Positions 12,633 to 23,012 of a DNA stretch of 64,000 nucleotides are shown one piece after another. Both the position numbers and the translations under genes were made by a program. Position 1 is the stretch's first letter; every line of letters begins with the position of its first letter. The stretch is from Apilactobacillus bombintestini (lineage in GTDB: Bacteria; Bacillota; Bacilli; Lactobacillales; Lactobacillaceae): the NCBI RefSeq assembly GCF_003627035.1, contig NZ_CP032626.1, positions 1,116,001-1,180,000 of the forward strand, given 5' to 3'. The notes beneath the pieces were generated by a model. The model made no database searches. It was given only the letters and a program-made list of their open reading frames with translations, and was not told the origin of the DNA.

Positions 12633-13697
12633 CTATTTCCTAATTCTCTTGAGATTTATCTTCTTTTTTAGTTTTAATCCCTTTTTACTTTCACCTTTTA
12701 CACCAATGATTTCTAGGAAGAAAGCCAAGATAGGTACAGAAACGATTAAGCCCCATGCACCAAATACTTCTTCACCGATCAATAAAGCGCAGAAAGTGTA
12801 GAAAATAGGCAATTCAGTTCTAGAAGACATTAATTTTGGATTCAAAATGTAAGCTTCTAGGAAGTGGACAATCATAATCATAATAACTAAGTATATGATG
12901 TAGCGAATGCCCCCTACTGAGTATCCTACAATAGATAATGGCACTAGTGAAATAATTACCCCTGCTACTGGAACTAAACTTAAGAAGAATACCATAATGG
13001 ATAAAATTACTAATTGTGGCATACCTAAAATAGCCATGATGATAGTAGTAAATATAGTATTGAAAATAGCAATTAGAAATTGTGCTTCTAACACTACCCC
13101 GAAAGTCTTAGTAAAAGTCTTAGCAAAGTAATATACATCTTGGAAGAACCAAGAGAATTTAGAAGTTAAGAAGCGTTTACTAAATTCTGCCATTGATTTT
13201 TCTTCCAAAGTAAAGAAGAAACTCAAAATTAATGACATAAAGAAAGTTAATCCCATTTGACCAATACTTTGAATATAGTCAAATAACAATGAGAAACTGC
13301 CCTTTACTTCAGACAAGAAATTGGAACGGTGAATAAATTCGGTAATCATTGATTGAATTCTTTCATCACCGACAAAATTATCTGGATCATTGTAGAAAGC
13401 TACAATGTGTTTAGAAGTCATGATAGCTTGATCATAAATTACAGGTGAGTAAATGGCAATCACAGCCACCACTGCTGCTATAAATATCAAATAAGTTATT
13501 ATAACTAATAACGGTGCGGGGATCTTAATGTATCTTCGTACAAAAAGAACCCACTTAGTTACTAACAAAGAAAAAATGAAAGTTAGTAACAACATGCTTA
13601 TCATATCGCGCATTAAAAATAGCACGAAAATGATAAATATTAATACACACCAACGTCTCAAATCCACGTTGGCAACGAATTTATCCCACCATTTCAT
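12633..13697 (-). CDS. AI-2E (YdjX/TqsA/PerM) family transporter
   Basis: A 354-residue polytopic membrane protein with about eight hydrophobic segments. The family includes putative exporters of autoinducer-2 and Na+/H+ antiporters, so the substrate here is open. The central [16 protein letters not shown] and the late GPxxW-like region ending [16 protein letters not shown] fit the family. I chose the ATG at 13697 (MKWWDKF), which has GAGGTGT upstream, rather than the longer frame. The C-terminus is very basic ([17 protein letters not shown]). It is divergent from cfa. Confidence 0.85.
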   Translation of the reverse strand: MKWWDKFVANVDLRRWCVLIFIIFVLFLMRDMISMLLLTFIFSLLVTKWVLFVRRYIKIPAPLLVIITYLIFIAAVVAVIAIYSPVIYDQAIMTSKHIVAFYNDPDNFVGDERIQSMITEFIHRSNFLSEVKGSFSLLFDYIQSIGQMGLTFFMSLILSFFFTLEEKSMAEFSKRFLTSKFSWFFQDVYYFAKTFTKTFGVVLEAQFLIAIFNTIFTTIIMAILGMPQLVILSIMVFFLSLVPVAGVIISLVPLSIVGYSVGGIRYIIYLVIMIMIVHFLEAYILNPKLMSSRTELPIFYTFCALLIGEEVFGAWGLIVSVPILAFFLEIIGVKGESKKGLKLKKKINLKRIRK

Positions 13698-13779
13698 ACA
13701 GACACCTCGAAAAAAATTTTGTACGTCCATTATAACATTTAACTACATAAAATTAATTAAATTTATCGGTGGTATATAC

Positions 13780-13809
13780 TTACAAAAAGTACCCTTAAAA
13801 GTGTATACT
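13780..13809 (+). promoter_or_regulatory. Promoter of cfa
   Basis: TTACAA (13780-13785), 18-base spacer, TATACT (13804-13809), 37 bases before the cfa start codon. Confidence 0.6.
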
Positions 13810-13845
13810 AGTATGGTGGTTAATATTATAGAAAGGACTGTTCTA

Positions 13846-15027
13846 ATGTTTGAAAAAACCTTTTTTAAAACATTTTTTAAACACGGATTCGACGAACCCA
13901 TTAAAGTAAATTACTGGGACGGCAAATCTGAACAATATGGTGATGGCGAACCTAAGGCAGTTATCACTATGAAAGAACCAATTCCAATTAAAGATATTCG
14001 AAAGAATGCTTCAATTGCATTGGGTGAAGCATACATGGACGGAAAAATCGAAGTTGAAGGTAGCATGGAAGACTTAATCGTTGCTGCATACCGTAAATCA
14101 ACTAGTTTTATCCGTGATCACAAATACATTAACTTTTTGCCAAAGCAAAACCATAATGAATCTACTAGTAAGAAAGATATCCAAAGTCACTATGACATTG
14201 GTAATGATTTCTACAAGATTTGGTTAGATAAGACCATGACTTACTCATGTGCTTACTTTGACGACACTGATGATTTGTACGAAGCACAAGTTAAAAAAGT
14301 GCATCACATTATCAAAAAATTAAACCCTCAACCAGGTCGTACCCTTCTAGATATCGGTTGTGGTTGGGGTACTTTAATGCTTACTGCTGCTAAGGAATAC
14401 GACCTTAAAGTAGTTGGTGTTACTCTAAGTCAAGAACAATGCGATTACGTAAACTCACAAATTGAAAAACTTGGTTTACAAGACAAAGCTGAAGTTCGTT
14501 TACAAGACTACCGTGATTTAGATGAACAATTTGATTACATCACTTCTGTAGGTATGTTCGAACACGTAGGTAAAGAAAACCTAGACGAATACTTCGGTTG
14601 CGTTGCCAAATACTTAAAAGAACATGGTGTGGCTTTAATCCACGGTATCACAAGACAACAAGGTGGTGCCTTCAACGGTTGGATTAACAAGTACATCTTC
14701 CCAGGTGGCTACGTTCCAGGTATGACTGAAAACCTAGACCACATTGTTGATAACGGTCTACAAATTAGTGACTTAGAATCACTAAGAAGACATTACCAAC
14801 GTACTTTGGAACACTGGGACAAGAACTTCAACGATCATATCGATGAAGTTAAAGAAGTTATGGGTGATGACGAACGCTTCTTAAGAATGTGGGACTTATA
14901 CCTAAAGACTTGTGCCGGTTCATTCAAAGCTGGAAATATCGATGTTATGCAATACTTACTATCTAAGGGACCTTCTGGACAAGAACTACCTATGACACGT
15001 GATTACATGTATAAAGAAGATAAATAA
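13846..15027 (+). CDS. cfa: Cyclopropane-fatty-acyl-phospholipid synthase
   Basis: A 393-residue cytoplasmic, membrane-associated enzyme that adds a methylene group from S-adenosylmethionine across double bonds of phospholipid acyl chains, a known stress adaptation in lactobacilli. The SAM site [11 protein letters not shown] is near residue 165, preceded by the family block [15 protein letters not shown] and MTYSCAYF, and followed by [12 protein letters not shown]. The open frame extends upstream to 13528 but the ATG at 13846 (MFEKTFFK) has AAAGGA upstream and a promoter in front of it. Length and start match the family. Confidence 0.95.
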   Translation: MFEKTFFKTFFKHGFDEPIKVNYWDGKSEQYGDGEPKAVITMKEPIPIKDIRKNASIALGEAYMDGKIEVEGSMEDLIVAAYRKSTSFIRDHKYINFLPKQNHNESTSKKDIQSHYDIGNDFYKIWLDKTMTYSCAYFDDTDDLYEAQVKKVHHIIKKLNPQPGRTLLDIGCGWGTLMLTAAKEYDLKVVGVTLSQEQCDYVNSQIEKLGLQDKAEVRLQDYRDLDEQFDYITSVGMFEHVGKENLDEYFGCVAKYLKEHGVALIHGITRQQGGAFNGWINKYIFPGGYVPGMTENLDHIVDNGLQISDLESLRRHYQRTLEHWDKNFNDHIDEVKEVMGDDERFLRMWDLYLKTCAGSFKAGNIDVMQYLLSKGPSGQELPMTRDYMYKEDK

Positions 15028-15040
15028 TTAAGATAAATTA

Positions 15041-15075
15041 AAAGAGCTAATCGAAATTCGATTAGCTCTTTTTTT
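15041..15075. terminator. Bidirectional terminator between cfa and azlD
   Basis: Stem AAAGAGCTAATCGAA / TTCGATTAGCTCTTT with almost no loop, followed by a T tract on the plus strand. It serves cfa and may also serve the convergent azlCD genes. Confidence 0.85.
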
Positions 15076-15105
15076 ATTGTCTTTTTATTAATGTTTATTT
15101 TTATT

Positions 15106-15438
15106 TTATAGAAATACTGCTAATAGCATAACTGAGGCTAAGCCCAGGATTACTGAAATTGCCATGGAACGTGTCCAATACGCAATCAAAAATACTAATA
15201 AAGCAGCAATTAATTCTGGAGCTTTTCCAGAAATTGACAAAGTATATGATGATGTAATACACAAATCCTTTACTACTAGTGAAGTAAATAAAGCAATTGG
15301 AATGTATCCCATCCATTCATTAAACCACTTAGGAATTTTTCTGGTTCTAAAAAATGATAATGGCACAAATCTTGGGATAAAGGCCACGATGAAACATAAT
15401 ATTATAAGAAAAAAATGTTGTGTTGAATTCCACTCCAT
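15106..15438 (-). CDS. azlD: AzlD-family branched-chain amino acid exporter subunit
   Basis: A 110-residue membrane protein with four hydrophobic segments, the usual size of AzlD. It carries the family pattern FIPRFVPLSFF and IPKWFNEWMGYIPIALF. AzlD with AzlC forms a two-part exporter for leucine-type amino acids or analogues; exact substrate is not shown. It begins 10 bases after azlC. Confidence 0.88.
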   Translation of the reverse strand: MEWNSTQHFFLIILCFIVAFIPRFVPLSFFRTRKIPKWFNEWMGYIPIALFTSLVVKDLCITSSYTLSISGKAPELIAALLVFLIAYWTRSMAISVILGLASVMLLAVFL

Positions 15439-15448
15439 AGAAAATCTC

Positions 15449-16243
15449 CTACTCCGTTTCTTCTTCGAATTTATCTTGTGGTGTTCCCGCAGGGTTCTTA
15501 AACAAGCGTAACAAACGATTCTTCTTGTAGCGCTTGTAGTGGCTGCGGATCCAGGATTCTATAAAGAAACCTACAAAAGAAGCTAATAATGTTGAAACTA
15601 CTAAACCTAGTGTTGACTTCATTAATAACATGAAGACAATTGCTAGTCCAATAGTTAGCAAGATAATTAATACCTTCAATAATGACTTCATTTGCATTAC
15701 CACCATGTAGATAAATAACGCAGTTAAGGCAAAGTGAACCACTGTCAAATTAATAGAAATGGATGAACCTACTAGACTTCCAATTACTGTACTAATAGTC
15801 CATACCACTAACGCGTAATGTTCAATTTGTAATGCGTCTTCTGGTGTAAACTTCTTATCAGTAGAAAGTTTCAAATAGTTTACCGCATAAGTTTCATCAT
15901 TCAATGAAAGTGCAAAAACTACCGTAAACCAAAATGATTTTCCTTGTAAATACTTAGAAATACTTGAACCTAATAATGCATATCTTAGTTCCAAGAAGAA
16001 TAACATAATTACAATTGAAAGTAATGGTGAATTAATTGTTAGCATGGAAGCTATCAAAAATTGTGCACCACCTGAGAAAACCACTAGTGAAACTAATGCT
16101 GTCAATAAGGTGTTAAAACCTGCTGCATGTAACAAAATTCCACACGCAATTCCAATGGGAACGTAACTAATGTTCAAAGGCATGGCTGTCTTTACATTAG
16201 TCAGCCAACGCGGTTCATTTGGATTTGGTATTTGCTTTGTCAA
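15449..16243 (-). CDS. azlC: AzlC-family branched-chain amino acid exporter, large subunit
   Basis: A 264-residue integral membrane protein. The family block MPLNISYVPIGIACGILLHAAG near residue 20 and VVFSGGAQFLIASML near residue 55 are clear, with the sequence ALSLNDETYAVNY typical of AzlC. About seven membrane segments, then a basic cytoplasmic tail. It is followed by azlD, making an exporter operon. The long region upstream (16244-16434) presumably holds its promoter but I could not fix one. Confidence 0.9.
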   Translation of the reverse strand: MTKQIPNPNEPRWLTNVKTAMPLNISYVPIGIACGILLHAAGFNTLLTALVSLVVFSGGAQFLIASMLTINSPLLSIVIMLFFLELRYALLGSSISKYLQGKSFWFTVVFALSLNDETYAVNYLKLSTDKKFTPEDALQIEHYALVVWTISTVIGSLVGSSISINLTVVHFALTALFIYMVVMQMKSLLKVLIILLTIGLAIVFMLLMKSTLGLVVSTLLASFVGFFIESWIRSHYKRYKKNRLLRLFKNPAGTPQDKFEEETE

Positions 16244-16434
16244 ATAATATTCCCCCGTTTAAAAACCATAGGTATCATTTTTACGCTATCTTGTAATTTA
16301 GCCTAATGAAAAATTAAACTGCATACACATTATAACGCAAAATAGTTTCAATAATCTAACTTAATTTACAATATTTTAAATAGTAATCATATGAACACTG
16401 TTATAATAACAATTCTCAACAAAAATAGATAGCC

Positions 16435-17547
16435 TTATTTATGTTGCAAGAATGCATTCAAATATTGTTGACTTAATTTATAAGAACGTTGGCCATTGTA
16501 TCCAGAATCTGCAACTCCCCAAATACAAATAGCAGCGCTTATTTCCCTTTTACCATGATATGCATCGGAAAAATTATTATCATCCCACACATGCGAATTC
16601 CACTTTTTCAATGCTTGCTTCCAATAGCTACGAGAATCAGCGGTATACATTTTCTTATTATTAATTACATATAAATAATAGAAATCACAATTGATAACGT
16701 TAAAGCCCTTCTTTACCAATTGAGGTAAGGTAGCACGTAAACGAATCATTTCACGACGATCATGTTGATTACTAATTTCACCATTTCTACTCCAGTAGAA
16801 AACTAAAATATTCTTGTGAATTTTAGAAATAACTCGTTTGTGAAAACCATCATTCCAGGCAGATAACTTCTTACCATGTTTGTTAACATAACTGTCCATG
16901 GCATTAAGATACTTAGCAAAGGTTTTTTCTTGGCTCTTAGTATCTACTGATAATTCATCAGTTCCGATACCAATATGCATCCCCTTGCTCAACAAAGGAA
17001 GGTATTCCGACAAAATACGTTTGGATAATGCTAAAGTATGTGCACTTCCGTACTTCATTTCATGATAACCGCCCTTTTGTACTACTTGGCGTTTTATATG
17101 ACGACCCTTTTTAGAATAACTTAACAAGCGTAGAACACTTTCGTCATGTCCAGGTAAATCAATTTCGGGTATTAATTCAATATGTCGTTGTTTGGCATAA
17201 CGGATCAATTCTTTTAATTGATTTTTACTTAGAAAGGCTTTCTTAGTCTTTTTGTTATAGTAAATGCCATGCTTTTTTACGGCCTTACGGGTAGTTTGGC
17301 CTAAGTAAGCATTTTCTACACCAAAGCGTTCGTTATCAGTTAAATGTAAATTCAAAAAACTAGCATGGTGTTTAGACAAAGTTCGAATATATTTTTTAAT
17401 CAAATCAGGAGAATAAAAGGTTCGAGCACTATCGAGTGTCATCCCTTTTCTTCCCGTCTTAACACTTGCTGAAGCGGTCGTACCAAAAAGTCCGGTACTA
17501 CATAGCAATAAAGCAATACTTAATATACATATCCATTTTCGTTTCAT
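16435..17547 (-). CDS. Secreted GH20 hexosaminidase, dispersin B-like (probable PNAG hydrolase)
   Basis: A 370-residue enzyme with a signal peptide (residues 1-28). It is a single GH20 domain of the same length as dispersin B, the biofilm-dispersing enzyme that cuts poly-beta-1,6-GlcNAc. Family-matching blocks: LDSARTFYSPDLIKKYI (39-55), FLNLHLTDNERFGVEN (64-79), HIELIPEIDLPGH (122-134), the catalytic pair D197-E198 in HIGIGTDEL, AWNDG, FYWSRNGE, FYYLY and CIWG, which correspond to the substrate-binding Trp and Tyr positions of dispersin B. The match was made from memory of that family, not by search. A pgaC-pgaD-icaB operon 5 kb away would supply the substrate. Chitooligosaccharide or peptidoglycan trimming is the alternative. 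Confidence 0.85.
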   Translation of the reverse strand: MKRKWICILSIALLLCSTGLFGTTASASVKTGRKGMTLDSARTFYSPDLIKKYIRTLSKHHASFLNLHLTDNERFGVENAYLGQTTRKAVKKHGIYYNKKTKKAFLSKNQLKELIRYAKQRHIELIPEIDLPGHDESVLRLLSYSKKGRHIKRQVVQKGGYHEMKYGSAHTLALSKRILSEYLPLLSKGMHIGIGTDELSVDTKSQEKTFAKYLNAMDSYVNKHGKKLSAWNDGFHKRVISKIHKNILVFYWSRNGEISNQHDRREMIRLRATLPQLVKKGFNVINCDFYYLYVINNKKMYTADSRSYWKQALKKWNSHVWDDNNFSDAYHGKREISAAICIWGVADSGYNGQRSYKLSQQYLNAFLQHK

Positions 17548-17608
17548 ATGTCGTTCCCCCGAGTATTATTCACCTTATATTCTATCACGAAAGTATAATT
17601 TATAGGAC

Positions 17609-17640
17609 AAAAAAGAGCCGTCATGACGCTGACGACTCCA
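17609..17640 (-). terminator. Terminator of dacA
   Basis: Minus-strand stem GAGTCGTCA / TGACGGCTC followed by six T, beginning 6 bases after the dacA stop codon. Confidence 0.85.
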
Positions 17641-17645
17641 TTTAA

Positions 17646-19004
17646 TTAAAATAGATTAAGAATTTTATGCCAAATCCGTGCAAAGAAGTTAATAGATTTA
17701 ACATTTTGATTAGATTTTAAACTTACTGTGTTATTTACACCGGGTAGATAAGAAATTCCCATTACTTTTCCGGTGGCAATTACATCTTCATCAGTAAATG
17801 GTGCTTCTACTCCATGATTTCCTTGATAATTCTTAGTAGGTTTTACATCTACGATATTAAACATTTGTTTTTTAGTTAGCCAAACGTTAGTATTTTTCGC
17901 GATGCTTAAATCCACATGTTTACGTTTACCGTCGGCTACATTAATCATGCCATTGTTAAAACCGTTGGTAATACCATTTAGATAAGCACCCTTAGGTAAA
18001 GCAAAGTAGTGATACTTAGCAAATACATATTTCATTAACTTTCTAGTTTGGATAAAACGATTAGGATCATATTGACCTTTATTAGGCACTCCCATCACTA
18101 CGGTAATAATACGACGACCATTTTTCACCGCTGTACCGGTAAAACAAGCCTTAGCAGTGTCGGAAGTCCCTGTCTTTAGTCCATCTACCATAATGTCAGG
18201 TAATGCTTGGCTACGGCCTTTAATCATCCAATTCCAATTTAGCATAGTAGTTTTTTCAAACTTAGTAGTATTAGCTGACGTACTCTTTAAAATATCAGGA
18301 TATAGTTGCAATATCTTCATAGCTAATAGTGCCATGTCACGAGCTGATAATTTATTTTCGGCATCATAAGGCGCATCTTTGAAACCTAATGCCCCCACTT
18401 CGCCGTTAGTTAATCCACAAGCAGTATAAATAGTGGCATCTTTAATGCCTAAATCTCGTGCTTGATGTCTCATCATTAACGCAAATTTTTGAGTACTGCC
18501 GTGGGCTAAACCATATCCTAATGCCATAGTGGCGGCATTTTCTGAATATACGGCTGCTTGATATAACTGACGGATGGTGTAGTAATGACCTAATTTCAAC
18601 TTAACGTTAGCATAGTCTTTATCCACACTTAATTTATGTAAATCACGATTGATTTTTACTTTATCGTTCCAGTGTGCTTGACCATTATGAATCATATGCA
18701 AGGTTACGTATAAAGTTAATAGCTTACTCATAGAAGCTACTGGCAAGGCCTTATTAATATTTTTAGCATATAATAATTGGCCCGTCTTATAATCAATCGC
18801 CAACGCGGACTTAGCATCCAATTGCAAAGGCTTATTGCTCTTCAATAATTTTTGCGTGTCTTTATCTAACTTTTTACTACGCGCGATTTCTTCGGTTTTA
18901 TCTTGGCTAGCTTGTACGTTGGGCACCGTACTAGTAGCGATTCCTAATAACATAACTAAACTAACTATCACTAAAGATAACTTAAGGGACAGCTTATTTG
19001 GCAT
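17646..19004 (-). CDS. dacA: D-alanyl-D-alanine carboxypeptidase (low-molecular-weight PBP)
   Basis: A 452-residue secreted penicillin-binding protein that removes the terminal D-Ala from peptidoglycan stem peptides. Signal peptide at residues 1-32. Active site motifs: SMSK (Ser91, Lys94), SEN in YSENAATMALG and KTG in DGLKTGTSD. The C-terminal beta domain ends in an amphipathic helix (NFFARIWHKILNLF) of the type that anchors PBP5 to the membrane. It begins 11 bases after the histidine kinase gene, so it is probably co-transcribed with that two-component system. Confidence 0.95.
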   Translation of the reverse strand: MPNKLSLKLSLVIVSLVMLLGIATSTVPNVQASQDKTEEIARSKKLDKDTQKLLKSNKPLQLDAKSALAIDYKTGQLLYAKNINKALPVASMSKLLTLYVTLHMIHNGQAHWNDKVKINRDLHKLSVDKDYANVKLKLGHYYTIRQLYQAAVYSENAATMALGYGLAHGSTQKFALMMRHQARDLGIKDATIYTACGLTNGEVGALGFKDAPYDAENKLSARDMALLAMKILQLYPDILKSTSANTTKFEKTTMLNWNWMIKGRSQALPDIMVDGLKTGTSDTAKACFTGTAVKNGRRIITVVMGVPNKGQYDPNRFIQTRKLMKYVFAKYHYFALPKGAYLNGITNGFNNGMINVADGKRKHVDLSIAKNTNVWLTKKQMFNIVDVKPTKNYQGNHGVEAPFTDEDVIATGKVMGISYLPGVNNTVSLKSNQNVKSINFFARIWHKILNLF

Positions 19005-19015
19005 TTTTACATCTC

Positions 19016-20200
19016 CTAATGTTTTCCCTGTGCGGGTATTAATTTATTTTCTTGTTGAATGGGTAAATGCAAACTAAAAGTGGTTAATTTATCATTAGAA
19101 GATACTTCACAGTATCCGCCATGTAACTTAACAATTTCATTTACAATCGCTAAACCCAAGCCCGTTCCACTAGTGGACTTGTTGCGAGAATTTTCTACAC
19201 GATAAAAACGATCAAAAACGTGATCTAGTGATGCTTCAGGAATTTTTTCTCCGTCATTGGCCACCTTAATCACTAATTCTTTAGGGTTAATTTGTTTGCC
19301 TTCTAAATAAAGATTTTCCCCGTCTTTACCGTATTTCAAAGCATTAGTTAATAAGTTACCAATAGCTCTGGCTAATTCATCGGGATTAGCTTCAATTTCT
19401 AAATGCGTAAAATTGGTAGTGGTATGCAACTTCATCTCATGCTCATTAGCTAATAAATCATATTCAGCAGATAATTGATCGAGCATCGATTGCATTTCAA
19501 CTTTACGTACCTGTGAAGGCTTACGATTACTTTCGGTTAACTTAGTATATTCAAATAATGAATCGGCTAAATCCTTCATTTGTTTAGCTTTAAAATAAGC
19601 GATGTGTACGTATTTATATAAATCATCCGTAGAGTTAAATTGATGATTCTCAATCAATCCTAAATAACCAATAATCGAAGTTAATGGTGTACGGATATCA
19701 TGCGAAACATTCGAAATTAATTCGTCCTTAGAACGCTTCGTCTTTAATTCTTCGGACATAGAATGAATTACGTTTTCTACTAAAATGTTAATACTATCAA
19801 CAATCTTTCGTTCATCCCCTTGAAAACGATAAGGGATTTGATGATCAAAATGACCATCAGCTATATAGTACAACTCGGCGATAATGCGTTGTTGTTGAAT
19901 ATGACGATAATGCATATACAAACGAATGTACAAGAAAAACATATCTAACGCAGCAATGGTCACAATGAAAACATTGCTCCAGTTCCATAATTGTTCATTA
20001 TTACCTGCTAAAATTGAATGACCAATATGAATTAATTCATGTTGCCAATCCGGATGAGTAGCGTAATAAACTTCAATTACGTAAAATACTAAAAAGTTCA
20101 CTAATAGGATGAAAAGACTGGTTAACACCGCATCCATTAGTAAACTAATTTTTTCTTTATGCGTTAAGGTCATGGCTTTATTCTTGGTTTTCATTGACAC
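19016..20200 (-). CDS. Sensor histidine kinase (VanS/EnvZ-like)
   Basis: A 394-residue membrane kinase. Two N-terminal membrane segments (about residues 20-42 and 70-90) flank an extracellular loop of about 30 residues. Next come a HAMP-like linker, the HisKA box SNVSHDIRTPLTSIIGYLG with the phosphoacceptor His, the N box NLLTNALKYG, and G boxes ending STSGTGLGLAIVNEIVKLHGG. The gene overlaps the response regulator by 23 bases. It stands directly before dacA, so cell-wall sensing is a reasonable inference; the signal is unknown. Confidence 0.93.
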   Translation of the reverse strand: MSMKTKNKAMTLTHKEKISLLMDAVLTSLFILLVNFLVFYVIEVYYATHPDWQHELIHIGHSILAGNNEQLWNWSNVFIVTIAALDMFFLYIRLYMHYRHIQQQRIIAELYYIADGHFDHQIPYRFQGDERKIVDSINILVENVIHSMSEELKTKRSKDELISNVSHDIRTPLTSIIGYLGLIENHQFNSTDDLYKYVHIAYFKAKQMKDLADSLFEYTKLTESNRKPSQVRKVEMQSMLDQLSAEYDLLANEHEMKLHTTTNFTHLEIEANPDELARAIGNLLTNALKYGKDGENLYLEGKQINPKELVIKVANDGEKIPEASLDHVFDRFYRVENSRNKSTSGTGLGLAIVNEIVKLHGGYCEVSSNDKLTTFSLHLPIQQENKLIPAQGKH

Positions 20201-20873
20201 GATATCCTACTCCCCAAACTGTTTCGATTACCGTTCTACCGTTAGTAGCTGCTTCTAATTTATCTCGTAAGTGACTAACGTGCACCATTACTGTTTTGGC
20301 AGAAATGATACTTTCTTGGCGCCAAACACTTTCGAAGATTTCGTTCGCTGAGTATACCCTGCCGGGGTGACTAGCTAGCAAATATAAAATACCGAACTCG
20401 ATAGCAGTTAATGCGATGTTTTCGCCTTCACTATTCTTTACTTCATGGGCTTCACGATTAATCGTTAAAGTCCCTACATGAATAATTTCGGGTTCTTTTA
20501 CTAATACGTTATCGGAATATCTACGTAATACCGAACGCATTCTAGCGACTACTTCTAAGGGGTTAAAAGGCTTGGTAATATAATCATCTGCCCCACCAAT
20601 TAATCCAGCAATCTTATCCATATCATCAGTTTTGGCAGAAATAATCATAATAGGTAAGCCGATTTCTCTTCTTACTCGTTTTAAAACTTCCATCCCTGAC
20701 ATCTTAGGCATCATTACATCTAATAACATCAAACCAATGTCGCTGTTTTTACGCAATTCGCTTAAGGCTGCTTCACCATCATTAACTATGACTACGTCCC
20801 AGCCTTCATTGGTTATATAGATTTTTAATAATTCAGCAATTTCTTGATCGTCATCCACTACTAAGACTTTCAT
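20178..20873 (-). CDS. OmpR/PhoB-family response regulator
   Basis: A 231-residue regulator. Receiver domain residues 1-115 with acidic pocket DDD near residue 7-9, phosphoacceptor Asp in LMLLDVMMPKMSG, Thr/Ser and Lys in ISAK and YITKPF. Winged-helix DNA-binding domain from about residue 130, ending TVWGVGYRV as in VanR/PhoP relatives. First gene of an operon with its kinase and probably dacA. Confidence 0.95.
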   Translation of the reverse strand: MKVLVVDDDQEIAELLKIYITNEGWDVVIVNDGEAALSELRKNSDIGLMLLDVMMPKMSGMEVLKRVRREIGLPIMIISAKTDDMDKIAGLIGGADDYITKPFNPLEVVARMRSVLRRYSDNVLVKEPEIIHVGTLTINREAHEVKNSEGENIALTAIEFGILYLLASHPGRVYSANEIFESVWRQESIISAKTVMVHVSHLRDKLEAATNGRTVIETVWGVGYRVNENQE

Positions 20874-20995
20874 AGAAACACCTTCTCTCGTTTATATTAT
20901 GGTTTAATATTACCACAATATTTTTGTAAATAAAAAAGATATAAGAAAGCTATGTGAACCTTTAACCTTTCCCCAACAAATTCTTAAAATATAAT

Positions 20996-21034
20996 AAAAA
21001 GCCCTAAAGTTATTTTAATAACCTTAGGGCTTTA
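20996..21034 (-). terminator. Terminator of guaB
   Basis: Long stem AAAGCCCTAAGGTTATT / AATAACTTTAGGGCTTT read on the minus strand, followed by a T tract, starting 10 bases after the guaB stop. Confidence 0.88.
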
Positions 21035-21043
21035 GTTTATTTA

Positions 21044-22192
<1,149 letters not shown>

Positions 22193-22217
22193 CTATCCTG
22201 TTGATTTTTTATAGAAT

Positions 22218-22246
22218 AATATACAAAAAAAGTTAGCATAGGTCAA
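22218..22246 (-). promoter_or_regulatory. Promoter of guaB overlapping a terminator
   Basis: Minus-strand TTGACC (22241-22246), 17-base spacer, TATATT (22218-22223). The -35 box and spacer lie inside the terminator hairpin of the upstream DUF1129 gene, so one short stretch both ends one transcript and starts the next. Confidence 0.7.
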
Positions 22247-22265
22247 GCTGACCCGCTAACTTTTT
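22224..22265 (-). terminator. Terminator of the parAB-ychF-DUF1129 transcript
   Basis: Stem GTTAGCGGGTCA / TGACCTATGCTAAC with a few unpaired bases, followed by seven T on the minus strand, 4 bases after the stop codon at 22269. Confidence 0.85.
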
Positions 22266-22268
22266 AAA

Positions 22269-22997
22269 TTATTTTCTTGTACCCGTAGTTTTAGGGGTAA
22301 AGAAGTTAACTGTAATTGTGAAATGACGGTATACATAGAAATCAGCAGCGATACCCACAATTGCTAAGATAAAGTTAATAATTGGGGAAACTACGATATT
22401 GATACCTTGTTGTGGAATAGCAACTAATACTAAGAATGCTAATACCCATGCCACGATAACTAGCAACATAAATAGACCACGCATTAAGCCACTGTAAGTG
22501 TGCTTAACTGTGTTATCTAATAATCTAGTTAAGAATGGTGCACATAGTCCGAAGACAATGGACATTGCAGTCAATGAGAAGATACCCACTGATTGTTTGG
22601 TACTAGTCTTAGAAATAAGATCAACTACCCCGTATAAAAGATTAAACAATACGAAGAAGAACAATGAGTTATATGCCACATTTGGCCAGAAATTGTCCAT
22701 TAGACTGGTTTTCTTCTTAGGTGGGTTAACGATGTAATCCACACGTTCACCTACTGTACCGTACAAATTACGAGCAGTAGCACCATGTTTTTGTTCTACT
22801 AGCAATTCATCTTTCATTTGATTGATGATTTCTGCTTTTCTTTCTGCAGATAAATTAGTCTTTTGTAATTCCTTGTTGAACTTAAACATGTAATCGGAAT
22901 TACGTTTAGTTAAACCAATTCCATCAAATTGGCTGTGTAATTTTTGATCTGCTTCATGACGATTTTGTTGTACATGTGCATTTCTTTTTTCAGTCAT
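22269..22997 (-). CDS. DUF1129-family membrane protein
   Basis: A 242-residue protein with a charged, helical N-terminal 100 residues (KRNAHVQQNRHEADQKLHSQ) and four to five hydrophobic segments from about residue 108 to 230. The arrangement matches DUF1129 proteins that follow ychF in lactobacilli. Function is unknown; no catalytic motif is seen. It begins 15 bases after ychF and is the last gene of the operon. Confidence 0.8.
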   Translation of the reverse strand: MTEKRNAHVQQNRHEADQKLHSQFDGIGLTKRNSDYMFKFNKELQKTNLSAERKAEIINQMKDELLVEQKHGATARNLYGTVGERVDYIVNPPKKKTSLMDNFWPNVAYNSLFFFVLFNLLYGVVDLISKTSTKQSVGIFSLTAMSIVFGLCAPFLTRLLDNTVKHTYSGLMRGLFMLLVIVAWVLAFLVLVAIPQQGINIVVSPIINFILAIVGIAADFYVYRHFTITVNFFTPKTTGTRK

Positions 22998-23012
22998 TTG
23001 AATTCTCCTATA

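Noticed and set aside
13528-13845. N-terminal extension of the cfa frame
   Set aside because: The extension overlaps the divergent AI-2E gene and its promoter region and carries no family sequence; the ATG at 13846 has a ribosome site and promoter.
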